Assembly: GCF_947492405.1 (NCBI RefSeq)
Contig: NZ_CANLMP010000003.1
Location: 372,001 to 436,000, forward strand
Direction of reading: 5' to 3'
Source of the DNA: an uncultured Aquimarina sp.
GTDB lineage: Bacteria; Bacteroidota; Bacteroidia; Flavobacteriales; Flavobacteriaceae
DNA: 64,000 nt
How positions within the stretch are numbered: position 1 is the first letter of the stretch; the number at the start of each line of letters is the position of its first letter. The notes under the pieces are model-generated. The model made no database searches. It saw nothing but the letters and a program-made list of their open reading frames with translations, and was not told the origin of the DNA. The translations under genes and the position numbers were made by a program. Positions 9,598-19,500 of the stretch are shown piece by piece.

Positions 9598-9605
9598 TAT
9601 CTTCG
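9598..9605 (+). promoter_or_regulatory. probable -7 box of the cold-shock gene
   Basis: TATCTTCG, one mismatch from TAnnTTTG, lies 17 bases before the ATG at 9623, leaving only a short 5' leader. No strong -33 element was seen. Confidence 0.4.
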
Positions 9606-9622
9606 CGCTTTAATTATTTACA

Positions 9623-9814
9623 ATGAACAAAGGAACAGTAAAATTTTTTAATGACTCCAAAGGATTTGGATTCATCACAGAAGAAGGATCAAACAAAGAT
9701 CATTTTGTACACATTTCAGGCTTAATCGACGAAGTTCGTGAAGGTGACGAAGTAGAGTTTGAACTTAAAGAAGGTAAAAAAGGAATGAACGCGGTAAACG
9801 TGAAAGTATTATAA
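9623..9814 (+). CDS. CspA-family cold shock protein
   Basis: A 63-residue single cold-shock domain that binds single-stranded nucleic acid and acts as an RNA chaperone. RNP1 is KGFGFITEEG (residues about 13-22) and RNP2 is DHFVHIS (residues about 26-32). It starts MNKGTVKFFNDSKGFGF, typical of the family, and has the normal length. It is monocistronic: a -7-like box stands 17 bases upstream and a strong terminator lies 26 bases downstream. Confidence 0.96.
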   Translation: MNKGTVKFFNDSKGFGFITEEGSNKDHFVHISGLIDEVREGDEVEFELKEGKKGMNAVNVKVL

Positions 9815-9840
9815 TATACATATTGACTTTTTTAAAACAT

Positions 9841-9870
9841 AAGCCTGTCCGTTTGGATAGGCTTTTTTTG
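9841..9870 (+). terminator. Rho-independent terminator of the cold-shock gene
   Basis: Stem AAGCCTGTCC / GGATAGGCTT with a GTTT loop and one internal mismatch, followed by a run of seven T. Confidence 0.85.
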
Positions 9871-9964
9871 TTTTTACTGATAATGAGCAATTGTTGAAAA
9901 AACCTTAGTTTTATTATAACAATAAATTAAGAGAATGTTTTTTTTCGCATAAACATTTATATAG

Positions 9965-10960
9965 ATGAATAAGATAGGAGTGATAGGAGCTACAGGTATG
10001 ATTGGTCATCATGTTGCGAAAGCTGTTCTGGATAATCCGGAAAATGAACTAGTTGTATTACAAAGAAAAACCTCAAACCTTTCTACTATAAAGGATTTAA
10101 AATTTGAAAGCAGTATCACAGATTTAAATGATAGTGATAGTTTAACAAAAGCCTGCGCTGGATTAGACTATGTTTTAAATTGTGGAGCATATTACCCTAC
10201 CAATCCGAAACCACTAAAAGAAGAAATTAAAATTGCAGAACATCAAATGAATAATTTCGTTACAGCGATTAACGAAAGCAGTGTGAAAAAAGGATTGTAT
10301 TTAGGAGGAGCAATTGCCATTCCTAAATCGAAAAGTGGAATTGGTAGTGAGGAAATAATATATAAGAATAGTCCAGAAAATAAATCAGCCTATGTGCAAG
10401 TTAAATGGGTAATGGATAAAATAGCCAGAGAAGCAGCAAAATCTGGAACACCCATCGTAATCGGAATTCCCGCAATGACTTTTGGAGAGTTTGATTACGG
10501 TCCTTCAACTGGACGACTGATAACTAATATCGTAAACCAGACATTACCAGGGTATGTTGATGGAAATAGAAATGTAGTGTATGCCGGTGATGCTGCAAGA
10601 GGATTGTTATTAGCCTGCTTGAATGGAAGAATAGGAGAACGGTATTTAATTACTGGCGAGAATATATCCATGGAAGATTTAGTTAAGAAGATAGTTCAAG
10701 TTGCTAAACTTCCACAAATGCCCAAAAAAGTTTCAATTCGCCTTGCAAAAATGGTGTCTAAGATTAAAATGACAAAATATAAAATGTTCGGAGGAGAACT
10801 TCCTTTACTTAATGATACTGCCATTGCAGTGATGTCTGCAGGACAATTTCTTAATGGAGAAAAAGCTAAAAGAGATCTCGGTTATGAACCAATAGTGTCT
10901 GTAGATGAATCGATTCAAAAAACCATTGATTGGTTTAGATCAGAAGGATATATAAAATAG
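9965..10960 (+). CDS. NAD(P)-dependent epimerase/dehydratase (extended SDR)
   Basis: A 331-residue extended short-chain dehydrogenase. The N-terminal Rossmann motif is IGVIGATGMIGHHVAK (GxxGxxG, residues 4-19). The usual catalytic YxxxK is replaced by YVQVKWVMDK (Y and K retained at YVQVK near residue 143), consistent with atypical SDR members. PAMTFGEFDYGPSTGRL and LGYEPIVSVDESIQKTIDWF at the C-terminus resemble dihydroflavonol reductase-like and sugar epimerase proteins. The substrate is unknown, and no operon partner is close. Confidence 0.83.
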   Translation: MNKIGVIGATGMIGHHVAKAVLDNPENELVVLQRKTSNLSTIKDLKFESSITDLNDSDSLTKACAGLDYVLNCGAYYPTNPKPLKEEIKIAEHQMNNFVTAINESSVKKGLYLGGAIAIPKSKSGIGSEEIIYKNSPENKSAYVQVKWVMDKIAREAAKSGTPIVIGIPAMTFGEFDYGPSTGRLITNIVNQTLPGYVDGNRNVVYAGDAARGLLLACLNGRIGERYLITGENISMEDLVKKIVQVAKLPQMPKKVSIRLAKMVSKIKMTKYKMFGGELPLLNDTAIAVMSAGQFLNGEKAKRDLGYEPIVSVDESIQKTIDWFRSEGYIK

Positions 10961-11238
10961 GATACTGTAATCTTAGTTAGATGTAAAAAAAAACACTGTT
11001 ATTCAATGTTTTACAATACAAAAGGGTTCCTTCTCCCAGAGGGAGAAGAAACATAAAACGATTGATTATATCTTATTAGACTTTATCTGTGCCTTTTCTT
11101 ATATAATCAAGTTTTGTGACGCTACTTATAATGTTGTATCACATAGAGCATTTCAATACTCGAATAGATAAGAATTACGCTAGTTGATTTTATTTATCAA
11201 TACACTATCGTATTTTTGAGAAAACAAAAGTTACCTGA
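10961..11238. other. intergenic region with small hairpin repeat
   Basis: A 278-base spacer. It holds CTTCTCCC AGA GGGAGAAG at about 11030-11048, a degenerate member of the dispersed CCCTCTCC-type palindromes seen elsewhere in this window, and a -7-like TATTTTTG at 11211-11218 ahead of yaaA. I see no gene in it. Confidence 0.5.
11211..11218 (+). promoter_or_regulatory. -7 box upstream of yaaA
   Basis: TATTTTTG matches TAnnTTTG and lies 20 bases before the ATG at 11239. A TTG at 11184-11186 is 24 bases upstream, longer than the usual 19-base spacer. Confidence 0.4.
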
Positions 11239-12000
11239 ATGAAAATTGTAATATCACCAGCCAAGTCTTTAGATTTTGAGACCTCTTTACCAACAAAAAA
11301 ATATACAGAGCCATCTTTTCTAGAGGAGGCAAAAAAGTTAAATACCGTTCTTCAGAAGAAGACACCTAAGAAACTTTCTGATTTGATGAGTATTAGTGAT
11401 AATCTCGCGCAATTAAATTGGCAGCGGAATCAAGATTGGCAGCTTCCATTCACGTCAGATAATGCTAGACCAGCAGTATATGCATTCAAAGGAGATGTTT
11501 ATATTGGACTGGATAGCTACACAATTACAGAAGATAAATTGGGGGTGCTACAAGATAAGTTGAGGATACTTTCGGGTTTATATGGAATTTTAAAACCATT
11601 GGATTTAATGCAGCCCTATCGATTAGAAATGGGGACCAAGCTTAAAGTGGGACGTAAGAATAATTTATATGAGTTTTGGAAAAAACAGCTAACAGAGCAG
11701 TTAAATGCAGAACTCCAAGATGATGAATTATTTGTAAACCTTGCCAGTAATGAATACTTTAGTGTCATTGATAAAAAAGTATTAAAAGTTCCGATTATTA
11801 CTCCACAATTTAAGGATTGGAAAGGTGATAAATTAAAGATGATTAGTTTCTTTGCTAAAAAAGCTCGTGGCATGATGGTGCGTTATATTATTGATACTGG
11901 AGCGGAAACTATAGAAGATCTTAAAGGATTCAATTATGAAGGGTATAGTTTTAGTGAAGAACATACTATTAAACCAAACGAATTGGTATTTGTAAGATAG
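11239..12000 (+). CDS. yaaA: peroxide stress protein YaaA (UPF0246/DUF328)
   Basis: At 253 residues it has full family length. Hallmarks are the N-terminus [29 protein letters not shown] near residue 75, [26 protein letters not shown] (split between residues about 113-138), [11 protein letters not shown] and [15 protein letters not shown]. In E. coli YaaA limits intracellular iron during H2O2 stress; the fold binds DNA. It is probably transcribed alone from the box at 11211. Confidence 0.95.
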   Translation: MKIVISPAKSLDFETSLPTKKYTEPSFLEEAKKLNTVLQKKTPKKLSDLMSISDNLAQLNWQRNQDWQLPFTSDNARPAVYAFKGDVYIGLDSYTITEDKLGVLQDKLRILSGLYGILKPLDLMQPYRLEMGTKLKVGRKNNLYEFWKKQLTEQLNAELQDDELFVNLASNEYFSVIDKKVLKVPIITPQFKDWKGDKLKMISFFAKKARGMMVRYIIDTGAETIEDLKGFNYEGYSFSEEHTIKPNELVFVR

Positions 12001-12035
12001 GAATGAAAAATACTTTTTAAATCTTATCTTCCGAT

Positions 12036-12602
12036 ATGACTAAAACTCTTTTTGTTTTTTTAGTGTTGATAACGAGCTCTTGTGGTAGTCAAAATGTTAT
12101 AGACCTTATTATTTACGATGAATATGCATTGCCCTTACCTCATTTTTGTCCAAAACTGAAAGAAGATTTAGAAGCATCTAAACTCTTAGATAGTATCAAA
12201 TTTTACGGAACTCCAATTCCTATTTCGGTCTTTTCAATGGAGATGGATACATCTGTTGTGAAAAGACTTGATATTCCGCTTGAAAAATTTAGTAGAAGAT
12301 TAAAAGAAGTTGAAGATTCTTTGAATAGTGGTTCTAAAAATTTTCAAAATATAACGAATTTAGATTATCTAAATCCTAAAGATGGTAAGAGAATACCTTT
12401 TTCTTCTTTGGTTGAAATAAAAGCTCATGCTGGCTATTTACAATCAGAAGTATTTATTCCAGAGCCAAAAGAGTTTTATTATAAAGACGAAAGAGCAGTT
12501 AATGTTAAGCTATATGTGAAGAATGGAAAAATGAAAGAGACTCTTTTATTTGTAAAGCAGTTAATTAACGTTGACCATAAAAAATCTTTTATCAATTACT
12601 AA
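12036..12602 (+). CDS. hypothetical lipoprotein
   Basis: A 188-residue protein with a short signal peptide ending in a lipobox-like ITSSCGSQN (Cys 16). The remainder has no motif I recognise: a mixed alpha/beta composition, a charged helix around KRLDIPLEKFSRRLKEVEDS, and a C-terminal VKLYVKNGKMKETLLFVKQLIN. It starts 35 bases after yaaA with its own TATCTTCC box 4 bases before the ATG, so the transcript may be nearly leaderless. Function unknown. Confidence 0.7.
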   Translation: MTKTLFVFLVLITSSCGSQNVIDLIIYDEYALPLPHFCPKLKEDLEASKLLDSIKFYGTPIPISVFSMEMDTSVVKRLDIPLEKFSRRLKEVEDSLNSGSKNFQNITNLDYLNPKDGKRIPFSSLVEIKAHAGYLQSEVFIPEPKEFYYKDERAVNVKLYVKNGKMKETLLFVKQLINVDHKKSFINY

Positions 12603-12765
12603 ATCACGACTAAAAAAGAATTAAATAGAAGTTAACATGATTTCTTGTATAGCTCTTGTAAGGAGCTATGTTTTCTGAAAGATATTTAATAGGTTCGTAT
12701 TTCGATTTTCAGATGTGTCTAATTTTAGTATCTTCATCCCTTACATATATCTCACAAACCGTTAG

Positions 12766-13269
12766 ATGCAAAAAATTATAAACTTTCTCGATTGGATTGG
12801 CGAAAAAATAGGAACGCTTGTAAGTTGGGTTGCAGTTCTTTTGGCAATTGTTATTGGATTAGATGTCATCATTCGATATGTGTTTCAGTTTACATTCATT
12901 TGGATGATCGAGACAGAGATTTATCTATTTGGGATTTTGTTTCTGATAGGATCAGGATATACATTTAAATATGGAAAGCATGTGAGAGTAGATGTTTTTT
13001 ATACCAAGATGTCAGAAAAAAGGAAAGCATGGATCGACCTGTTAGGAGGTGCTTGTTTACTGATTCCTTGGTGTTATGTGGTGATTGTATCTTCTTGGTA
13101 TTATGGTTTGTCTTCTTTTATGATTAATGAAGGATCTCCGCAAGCTGGAGGATTACCCGCTTTATATGTGCTTAAGTTTTGCATTACTGTTGGTTTTGTC
13201 TTTTTGCTTTTACAAGGTATTTCTCAGATGCTAAAATCAATTCAGATCATTTTTAATAGAGATAATTAA
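12766..13269 (+). CDS. TRAP transporter small permease (DctQ-like)
   Basis: A 167-residue protein with four transmembrane segments, the DctQ layout. The conserved IIRYVFQFTFIWMIETEIYLFG (residues about 35-56) and HVRVDVFYTKMSEK are visible. DctQ pairs with the large permease DctM in a sodium- or proton-driven importer for carboxylates or sialic acids. Its stop overlaps the dctM start by one base (TAATG), implying coupled translation. Confidence 0.93.
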   Translation: MQKIINFLDWIGEKIGTLVSWVAVLLAIVIGLDVIIRYVFQFTFIWMIETEIYLFGILFLIGSGYTFKYGKHVRVDVFYTKMSEKRKAWIDLLGGACLLIPWCYVVIVSSWYYGLSSFMINEGSPQAGGLPALYVLKFCITVGFVFLLLQGISQMLKSIQIIFNRDN

Positions 13270-14615
13270 TGGAGTTTTTAGCAATTATTTTATTTGTAAT
13301 TATCTTTATCTTAATACTGAAAGGTTATCCTGTTGCTTTTACATTAGGAGGTATTTCTGTAGCCTTTGCTTTTGGAGTATCGATTTTCGCACCAGAATAT
13401 TTTACCATGTCCACTTTCTATTTATTGCCTTCTCGGATTATGGGAGTGGTAAATAACTACGTTTTGATGGCAGTTCCTTTATTTATTTTTATGGGGATAA
13501 TGCTTGAGAAATCAGGTCTTGCGCAAAGTTTATTAGAAACTATGGCAATGATGTTTGGACGTGTACGTGGAGGTTTAGCGATTTCTGTAGTAATTGTTGG
13601 AGCGTTATTGGCAGCTTCTACTGGTATTGTAGGAGCAACTGTAGTAACTATGGGATTGATTAGTTTACCTACAATGCTAAAACGAGGGTATAAAACTGAA
13701 CTCGCAGTAGGAGTAATTGCATCTTCAGGAACCTTAGGTCAGATTATTCCGCCTTCTATTGTTTTAGTATTATTGGCAGATACTATCAATAGCTCATCAA
13801 GAGGAGCTGCATCCGTGGATGTAGGAACACTGTTTTCTGCAGCTTTACTTCCAGGATTGATTTTAGTTGGATTGTATATAATATACATATTAATAAAATC
13901 ATATATTCATAAAGAGGATGCGCCTAGTATTCCGGCTGAAGAAATTGTAGCATTTAGAGAAGATAATTTCATCCCTAAGGTACTTAAGGTGCTCTTGTTA
14001 CCTGTCTTATTAATAGTTATCGTTTTAGGTTCTATTTTTACAGGAGTAGCTTCTCCAACAGAAGCTTCTGCAATTGGGGCGTTGGGAGCAACTATTCTAA
14101 CAATTATTCAGAGGAATTTTTCTTTTAAAATTCTAAAAGAAGTTGCTCAAGAAACCACAAAGTTAACCTCTATGGTGTTTTTTATTTTGTTAGGTGCAAC
14201 TACTTTTACATTAGTATTTAGAACATTAGGAGGGGATCAATATCTTCAGGAATTGATTATGTCTTCTCAATTAACTCCTTTGATGTTTTTGCTGTTAGTA
14301 ATGTTAGTAATTTTTATTGCAGGATTCTTTATTGATTTTATTGAGATCATATTTATAATAGTTCCTGTAGTGACTCCGGTTTTTAATGCTTTTGATATGA
14401 ATATGCTCTGGGTAGGAATTTTAATGGCATTGAATTTACAAACATCATTTCTCACTCCACCATTTGGATTTGCATTGTTTTATTTAAAAGGAGTTGCACC
14501 TGCAACGGTCAAAACCAGTCAGATATATCGAGGAATTATTCCTTTTATTGTAATTCAGTTAATTATCGTCAGTTTAGTGATGTTTTTTCCTGAGATTATT
14601 TTTAGTTCGAAATAA
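13269..14615 (+). CDS. TRAP transporter large permease (DctM-like)
   Basis: A 448-residue integral membrane protein with about 12 hydrophobic segments. Conserved DctM motifs include GYPVAFTLGG, VPLFIFMGIMLEKSGLA, AASTGIVGATVVTMGLISLP, SSGTLGQIIPPSIVLV, ASPTEASAIGALGA and LQTSFLTPPFGFALFYLKG. It is the channel-forming subunit and starts inside the dctQ stop. The substrate-binding partner is encoded about 600 bases downstream, beyond a small opposite-strand gene. Confidence 0.95.
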   Translation: MEFLAIILFVIIFILILKGYPVAFTLGGISVAFAFGVSIFAPEYFTMSTFYLLPSRIMGVVNNYVLMAVPLFIFMGIMLEKSGLAQSLLETMAMMFGRVRGGLAISVVIVGALLAASTGIVGATVVTMGLISLPTMLKRGYKTELAVGVIASSGTLGQIIPPSIVLVLLADTINSSSRGAASVDVGTLFSAALLPGLILVGLYIIYILIKSYIHKEDAPSIPAEEIVAFREDNFIPKVLKVLLLPVLLIVIVLGSIFTGVASPTEASAIGALGATILTIIQRNFSFKILKEVAQETTKLTSMVFFILLGATTFTLVFRTLGGDQYLQELIMSSQLTPLMFLLLVMLVIFIAGFFIDFIEIIFIIVPVVTPVFNAFDMNMLWVGILMALNLQTSFLTPPFGFALFYLKGVAPATVKTSQIYRGIIPFIVIQLIIVSLVMFFPEIIFSSK

Positions 14616-14649
14616 ATTAAAAAATCAGCAGGTGTTTTTAGAATTATAA

Positions 14650-14877
14650 CTAAAGTTTTTTTAAGCTATTTAATTCGGTTTTGGCGGCTTTTAGTTGTTT
14701 TTTAAATTTTCTCTTTTGTATCCTGCATTTTGATTTCAATAAATCGAATTGAATTCTACAAATTAAAGATTCACAATAATCTATGCGGTTTTGAATAGGG
14801 AGTTTGGAAATAATTGTTTTATACAATTCATCTCTTTTTGTAAGCAAGGGGGTACGATTTTTTTTGAATAAAGACAT
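14650..14877 (-). CDS. small basic hypothetical protein
   Basis: The ATG at 14877 gives 75 residues beginning MSLFKKNRTPLLTKRDELYK; the longer frame from 14952 adds a weakly coding-like extension. The product is strongly basic and helical, with a Lys-rich C-terminus (KRKFKKQLKAAKTELNSLKKL) that could form a coiled coil or bind nucleic acid. It lies on the opposite strand between dctM and dctP. I do not recognise a family; it could be a real small protein or a chance frame. Confidence 0.45.
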   Translation of the reverse strand: MSLFKKNRTPLLTKRDELYKTIISKLPIQNRIDYCESLICRIQFDLLKSKCRIQKRKFKKQLKAAKTELNSLKKL

Positions 14878-14952
14878 TTTGAATGGGGAGTTAGATGAGT
14901 ATGTTTTAGCATATATTCTATAATTATTAATCTTAAGTGTAATAATGATCAT

Positions 14953-15236
14953 TGTTTAATGATCAAACTTCATTCCCTATCGAGTTTTTAAATATTAAAA
15001 TTAATATAAAACTATAGCCTGTTTTTTCGTCTGATTATTAATAAGTGTTGTTAGGTTTTCAAAATGGTTTAATTATAAATAAAACCAAAGAAGTACATTT
15101 TCGTTTTGAATATTTGATAGGAAAAAGAATTCTTAGAACAAGAAATAGTATTTAATTAGGAATAATTATAAATTGAGAACTTAATAAAAATCAAGAAATG
15201 AATTCTATTTTGATACAACTATTACGAACATATAAT
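14953..15236. other. AT-rich intergenic region before dctP
   Basis: A 284-base spacer between the small minus-strand gene and dctP. It is very AT-rich and probably carries the dctP promoter, but I could not pick one -7/-33 pair with confidence. No RNA gene or further frame is evident. Confidence 0.4.
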
Positions 15237-16340
15237 ATGAATAAGTTATTCGTATTCTTATTAGCCGGTTCATTTTTTTCTTCCTGTTTGGGAGAGCCTC
15301 CGGCAAGTATGAACAATCCTGTATCCTACGATATAACAAAACCTAATAAAGTATTTCATTGGAAAATGACAACCACCTGGCCGCCTAACTTTCCGGTTGT
15401 TGGAGAAGTAGCTGAGAAGTATGCGGAATGGGTGGATGAGCTCTCTAATGGTCAGATAAAAATCAAAGTGTACGGTGGTGGAGAGTTAGTGCCACCACTA
15501 GAAGCTTTTGATGCAGTATCACAAGGAACAATTGAGATGGGATGCGGGGCCGCATATTATTGGGCAGGTAAGACACCTGCGGCACAATTCTTTGCTGCCG
15601 TACCTTTTGGGATGAATAGTCAGCAAATCACTTCTTGGTTAGAAGTAGGTGGTGGTTACGAGCTTTGGAAAAAGACCTACGCTAAATTTAATTTAGTACC
15701 TTATATGGGCGGAAATACCGGAGTGCAGATGGGCGGATGGTTTAACCGAGAAATTAATTCAATAGAAGATTTTAAAGGACTAAAAATGCGTTTGCCTGGA
15801 ATCGGAGGGAAAGTCTTGGAAAAGGCAGGAGGAGCTGCGGTTCTCGTTGCTGGAAGTGAAATTTATACAAGTTTAGAACGTGGCGTTATTGATGCTACAG
15901 AATGGATTGGTCCATATCACGACTATAAAATGGGGTTTCATAAGATTTCGAAATATTATTATACACCTGGTTGGCACGAAACAGGTTCCCAATTAGAATT
16001 TTTTATTAATAAAAATCTTCACGATGGTTTGCCTCTACATTTACAAGCAGTTTTACAAGCAGCAGCTAAACGAGCGCAAGTTTGGGTGTTATCAGAATTT
16101 GATAAACAAAATGGTATTTATCTCGATAAATTAGTGAATGAAGAAGGAGTGGAGATCAGAGAATTTTCTAAAGAAACGCTGGATGCGTTAAGAGGATTTA
16201 CAGATGAAGCTATACAGGAAATGATAGGAGATGATCCTTTATCCAAAGAAGTATATGAGAGCTATTCCAATTTTCAAAATAGAATCTCAAAATGGTCGGA
16301 AGTAACAGAGAAAGCTTACTACAATAAAATTCAGAAATAA
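15237..16340 (+). CDS. TRAP transporter substrate-binding lipoprotein (DctP-like)
   Basis: I place the start at the ATG 15237 (367 residues), which gives a lipoprotein signal peptide (LFVFLLAGSFFSSCLGEP, Cys 17); the ATG at 15198 would add 13 residues in front. The mature protein has the TRAP solute receptor pattern: WKMTTTWPPNFPVVGEVAEKYAEWV, IKVYGGGELVPP, MGCGAAYYWAGKTPAAQFF, SIEDFKGLKMRLPGIGGKVL and the conserved YTSLERGVIDATEWIGPYHD. The WP and GGELVPP motifs place it near receptors for 2-oxo and other carboxylates (TAXI excluded). Lipid anchoring is usual in Bacteroidota. Confidence 0.92.
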   Translation: MNKLFVFLLAGSFFSSCLGEPPASMNNPVSYDITKPNKVFHWKMTTTWPPNFPVVGEVAEKYAEWVDELSNGQIKIKVYGGGELVPPLEAFDAVSQGTIEMGCGAAYYWAGKTPAAQFFAAVPFGMNSQQITSWLEVGGGYELWKKTYAKFNLVPYMGGNTGVQMGGWFNREINSIEDFKGLKMRLPGIGGKVLEKAGGAAVLVAGSEIYTSLERGVIDATEWIGPYHDYKMGFHKISKYYYTPGWHETGSQLEFFINKNLHDGLPLHLQAVLQAAAKRAQVWVLSEFDKQNGIYLDKLVNEEGVEIREFSKETLDALRGFTDEAIQEMIGDDPLSKEVYESYSNFQNRISKWSEVTEKAYYNKIQK

Positions 16341-16449
16341 ATTATTAGATCGTAACTTTTATTTTTAAGTGCTAAGGATAACATCTTAGTAGAATTAGTT
16401 AATTTTTAGTATAAAAATTAATTATTTAATTTATTCTGATTAAAATGTA

Positions 16450-16480
16450 TTGGAAGTATTCGTTCTAATCAATATCTTCG
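16450..16480 (+). promoter_or_regulatory. promoter of pyruvate carboxylase
   Basis: A TTG at 16450-16452 and TATCTTCG at 16473-16480 are separated by 20 bases, close to the TTG-N19-TAnnTTTG pattern of Bacteroidota primary promoters. The ATG follows 44 bases downstream. Confidence 0.6.
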
Positions 16481-16524
16481 CAGCGAATGTTCGCTAAATA
16501 TTATTTAAACACAAAATTATTATC

Positions 16525-19500
16525 ATGCAAATCAAAAAGGTTTTAGTTGCCAATCGAGGGGAAATAGCTATTCGAATTTTTAGAGCTTGTACGGAGATTG
16601 GTTTACAAACCGTAGGAGTTTACACCTATGAAGATAGATATTCTTTACATCGATATAAAGCTGATGAAGCGTACCAAATAGGAGCAGATAATGAACCATT
16701 AAAACCGTATTTAAATATTGAAGCAATCATTAAGGTTGCAAAAAAGAACAACGTAGATGCAATACATCCAGGATATGGATTCCTTTCAGAAAATGCTGAT
16801 TTTGCACAAAGATGCCAGGAAAACGATATTATTTTTATAGGGCCTAAAGTATCAGTACTTCGTTCATTAGGTGATAAGATTATGGCAAAGGAAGTAGCAA
16901 TTGCCAATGATATTCCAATTATCCAAAGTAATAAGGAGGATCTTACAGATGTTAAGATAGCAATCAAAGAAGCTAAGCGTATTGGATTTCCAGTAATGCT
17001 AAAAGCCGCTTCTGGAGGTGGAGGACGAGGAATGCGTGTAATTCGTAGTGTAGAAGAATTAGAAAAAGCATATCCTGAATCCCAAAGAGAAGCCCTTAAT
17101 GCATTTGGAGATGATACTGTTTTTCTGGAGAAATTTGTAGAAAACCCAAAACATATAGAAATACAAATCGTTGCCGATCATCATGGTAATATGGTACATC
17201 TTTTTGAACGTGATTGTTCTGTACAGCGACGTTATCAAAAAGTGATTGAATATGCTCCTTCCTTTGGCGTAGAGCAGGATATTTTAGATAACCTGTATCA
17301 ATATGCTTTAACAATATGTAAAGCAGTTGATTATAATAATATTGGTACCGTAGAATTTTTGGTAGATGATGATGGTAGTATTTATTTTATCGAAGTAAAT
17401 CCTAGAGTACAGGTAGAGCATACGGTTACAGAGATTGTAACAGGAATTGATTTAATTAAAGCCCAGATATTTATCGCAGGAGGTTATCAATTATCTGATA
17501 CCCAGATCAAGATAGAAAGTCAGGATAGCCTCAAGATAAATGGATATGCAGTACAATGTAGAATTACAACGGAAGATCCTGAAAATAATTTCAAACCTGA
17601 TTATGGTACTATTACTACATATAGAAGTGCTTCAGGATTTGGTATTCGATTAGATGCAGGTAGTGTGTATCAAGGAGTGACGATTTCACCATTTTTTGAT
17701 TCTATGCTTGTTAAGGTTTCTGCGAATAGTAGAACTTTAGATGGAGCCTGTAGAAAAATGCGTAGAGCTCTTTCAGAATTTAGGATTCGTGGTGTAAAAA
17801 CAAATATGCCATTTTTAGACAATATTCTGAAACATGACACTTTTAGAAAAGGAGCGGTTACAGTTAATTTTATAAGAGATACAAAAACGTTATTCGCGAT
17901 TAAAGAATCTCGAAATAGAGCTACCAAACTAGCTAATTTTTTAGGAGATGTTATTGTAAATGGTAATCCCGACGTAAAAACTATTGATCCGACAAAGACT
18001 TTTGTAGTTCCTAAAATTCCAGAATTCGATCAAGCGAATGGATATAAAAAAGGTACGAAAGACTTACTAACAGAATTAGGACCTGAGAAATTTGCGAACT
18101 GGTTAAAAAATGAAAATAAAGTTCATTTTACGGATACTACCATGCGAGATGCGCATCAGAGTTTATTGGCTACCAGAATGCGTACCTATGATATGCAAAA
18201 AGTTGCAGAAGGATTTGCTAAAAACCATCCAGAAATATTTAGTATGGAAGTTTGGGGTGGAGCAACGTTTGATGTTTGCCTTAGGTTTTTAAGAGAAAAT
18301 CCTTGGGAACGCCTTAGAGCTTTGAGAAAAGCGATGCCTAATTTGTTATTACAGATGCTAATCCGTGGATCAAACGGAGTTGGATATACAGCTTATCCCG
18401 ATAACTTGATCGGAAAGTTTGTGGAGCAATCTTGGGAAAATGGAGTGGATGTTTTTAGAATCTTTGATTCTTTAAATTGGATGAAATCAATCGCTCCTTG
18501 TATTGAACATGTGAGAACTCGTACACAAGGTTTGGCCGAAGGTTCTTTATGCTATACAGGAGATATTTTAGACCCGAAACGAACTAAATATACTTTAGAG
18601 TATTATGTGCAATTGGCAAAAGATATTGAGAATGCAGGAGCACATATCTTAGGAATTAAAGATATGGCCGGTTTGTTAAAACCATATGCAGCTTATGAGC
18701 TAGTTTCAGCATTAAAGTCTGAAATTAATATTCCTATTCATTTACATACTCATGATACTTCTTCTGTACAGTCGGCTACGTATCTAAAAGCTATTGAAGC
18801 GGGAGTAGATGTTGTAGATGTTGCTTTAGGAGGGCTTTCCGGATTGACAGCACAGCCGAATTTTAATGCGATTATGGAAATGCTGAAGTTTCATGAAAGA
18901 GAAAATCCAATGGATATGACAAAGCTGAATGAATATTCTAATTATTGGGAAGCAGTACGTGAATATTATTATGTTTTCGAATCTGGTCTAAAGGCAGGAA
19001 CGGGAGAAGTATATCAGCACGAAATTCCGGGTGGGCAGTATTCTAATTTGAAACCGCAAGCACAAGGATTGGGATTAGCAGATCGTTTCCATGAGATTAC
19101 TAAGATGTACGGTGAGGTGAATACATTATTTGGTGATATTGTAAAGGTAACACCAAGTTCTAAAGTAGTGGGGGATATGGCACAATATCTGGTCAGTAAT
19201 AATCTTACTATAGAAGACGTAAAAGAGCAAGGAGAAACCATTTCTTTTCCGCAATCTGTAGTTAATCTGTTCAAAGGAGAATTAGGACAACCAGAAGGAG
19301 GGTTTCCAAAAGATCTTCAGAAATCAGTACTTAAGGATCAGAAACCATTCACTAATAGACCTAACGCACATCTAGAACCAGTAGATTTCGAAACAGAGTT
19401 CAAAGATTTCGTGAAAATCTTCAAGAAAGGAATGGGTAGAGAACTGGATATTACAGATTTTCTTTCATATAAGTTATACCCAAAGGTGTTCACCGGCGCA

